From positions 1,770,001-1,834,000 of the forward strand of contig NC_003030.1 of assembly GCF_000008765.1 (NCBI RefSeq): a stretch of 64,000 nt of DNA, given 5' to 3'. How positions within the stretch are numbered: position 1 is the stretch's first letter; every line of letters begins with the position of its first letter. Both the position numbers and the translations under genes were made by a program. Source of the stretch: Clostridium acetobutylicum ATCC 824. GTDB lineage: Bacteria > Bacillota > Clostridia > Clostridiales > Clostridiaceae. Shown here in pieces: positions 63,236 through 64,000 of this stretch. Below the pieces are notes generated by a model. It was not told the origin of the DNA, searched no databases, and worked only from the letters and a program-made list of their open reading frames with translations.

Positions 63236-64000
63236 ATGGAAAAAATTACTAGAAATGATATAAGAAATATTGCTATAATAGCCCACGTTGACCATGGTAA
63301 GACTACTCTCGTGGATGCTTTACTTAGACAAAGTCATGTTTTTAGAGCAAATGAGAAAGTTGAAGAGAGAGTAATGGATTCTAATGATCTAGAAAAAGAA
63401 AGAGGAATAACAATACTTTCTAAAAATACATCTTTAATGCATGATGGAATTAAAATTAACATAGTAGATACTCCAGGACATGCTGATTTTGGTGGAGAGG
63501 TTGAGCGTGTACTTAAAATGGTAGACAGTGTTCTTCTTTTAGTAGATGCTTTTGAGGGACCTATGCCTCAGACTAAATTTGTTTTGAAAAAAGCTTTAGA
63601 GCTTAAATTAAAACCAATAGTTGTAATAAATAAAATAGATAAGCCAAATGCTAGACCTATGGAAGTTGTAGATGAAGTTTTGGACTTGTTTATAGACTTA
63701 GGTGCAGATGAAGATCAACTTGACTTCCCAATAGTTTATGCTTCTGCAAAAGCTGGTATTGCTAAGCTTGATGTAGATGATGAAAGCGAAACAATGGAAC
63801 CTTTGTTCGAGACTATTGTTAAATACGTTAAAGGTCCTGAAGGATATCTTGATGAACCACTTCAAATGCTTGTTTCTACAATAGATTCTAATGAATATGT
63901 TGGTAGAATTGCAATAGGAAGAGTTGAAAGAGGATCTATAAAGAAGAATCAGCAGGCTGTTTTAATAAGACGTGATGGAGCAAAGGAAAATGTAAAAATT
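63236..64000 (+). CDS. typA: Translational GTPase TypA/BipA, N-terminal part; truncated by window edge
   Basis: The first 255 codons are inside the window and the gene runs off the right edge. The G domain is complete: G1 AHVDHGKT (16-23), G2 RGITI (56-60), G3 DTPGH (78-82), G4 NKID (132-135) and the SAK loop ASAKAG. The start of the beta-barrel domain 2 follows ([20 protein letters not shown]). TypA binds ribosomes and supports large-subunit assembly in cold or stress. The ATG follows GGAGGAAG. Confidence 0.95.
   Translation, partial: MEKITRNDIRNIAIIAHVDHGKTTLVDALLRQSHVFRANEKVEERVMDSNDLEKERGITILSKNTSLMHDGIKINIVDTPGHADFGGEVERVLKMVDSVLLLVDAFEGPMPQTKFVLKKALELKLKPIVVINKIDKPNARPMEVVDEVLDLFIDLGADEDQLDFPIVYASAKAGIAKLDVDDESETMEPLFETIVKYVKGPEGYLDEPLQMLVSTIDSNEYVGRIAIGRVERGSIKKNQQAVLIRRDGAKENVKI

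Overview
The window is very AT-rich, uses many TTG and GTG starts with strong GGAGG-type ribosome binding sites, and carries [FeFe]-hydrogenase maturases HydE and HydF, a butyrate kinase, a small acid-soluble spore protein, a T-box before alaS and the alaS-yrzL-yrrK-yrzB order of Firmicutes. This points to a spore-forming, hydrogen- and butyrate-producing Clostridium. From memory of gene order it resembles Clostridium acetobutylicum; that identification is an inference.

Layout. 1-7.6 kb: end of a topoisomerase A subunit, a DJ-1/PfpI protein, an M16 peptidase, hydE, an endonuclease IV-like TIM barrel, a ferritin-like protein, a stand-alone flagellin behind a SigD-type promoter, and cvfB. 7.7-20.6 kb: an accessory island of polymorphic-toxin genes. 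20.6-27.3 kb: hydF-aspA, a glycosyltransferase and a large M16C peptidase. 27.4-48.5 kb: purL, several small or uncharacterised genes, butyrate kinase, sspH (only 58 codons), glgP, a nitrilase, a CmpB-like membrane protein with an overlapping HD-domain gene, a TetR regulator, cstA beside a LytTR response regulator, rarA, and a Cas4-like nuclease/XPD-like helicase fusion. 48.5-64 kb: gltB-gltD, an Rrf2/IscR regulator, PRC-barrel and AI-2E-family genes, T-box-alaS, ireB/yrzL, yrrK, a DUF1292 gene, fur, RNase J, and the first 255 codons of typA.

The island is the most interesting part. It starts with a decayed LXG-toxin relic, then a type VII secretion (T7SSb) effector operon: a DUF4176 protein, two small helical WXG-like partners, and an LXG toxin with a GH-E nuclease tip plus an ankyrin immunity protein. 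The LXG gene is split by a +1 frameshift between its secretion domain and the rest. Four further toxin-tip/immunity cassettes follow head to tail: Ntox15 with GAD-like/DUF1851 immunity; AHH nuclease with ankyrin-SUFU immunity; a WHE-type HNH nuclease with DUF6985-like immunity; and a decayed second Ntox15 pair. Each orphan toxin begins inside the linker region of the full-length LXG protein and lacks the LXG domain. At least two have no start codon at the beginning of the homology. The immunity genes keep good ribosome binding sites. Cassettes are separated by homologous spacers with a palindrome and a Rho-independent terminator. This looks like a silent-cassette store that can swap the tip of the single LXG effector by homologous recombination, analogous to orphan cdiA-CT/cdiI and maf cassettes, but built for T7SSb. 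All recognisable tips are predicted nucleases. No T7SSb machinery (EssC, EsaA, EssB) is in the window, so secretion would depend on genes elsewhere.

Much of the rest is housekeeping: purine synthesis (purL), nitrogen assimilation (gltBD), glycogen breakdown (glgP), translation (alaS, typA), RNA decay (RNase J), replication repair (rarA) and iron regulation (fur). No rRNA, tRNA, CRISPR array or intact insertion sequence was seen.
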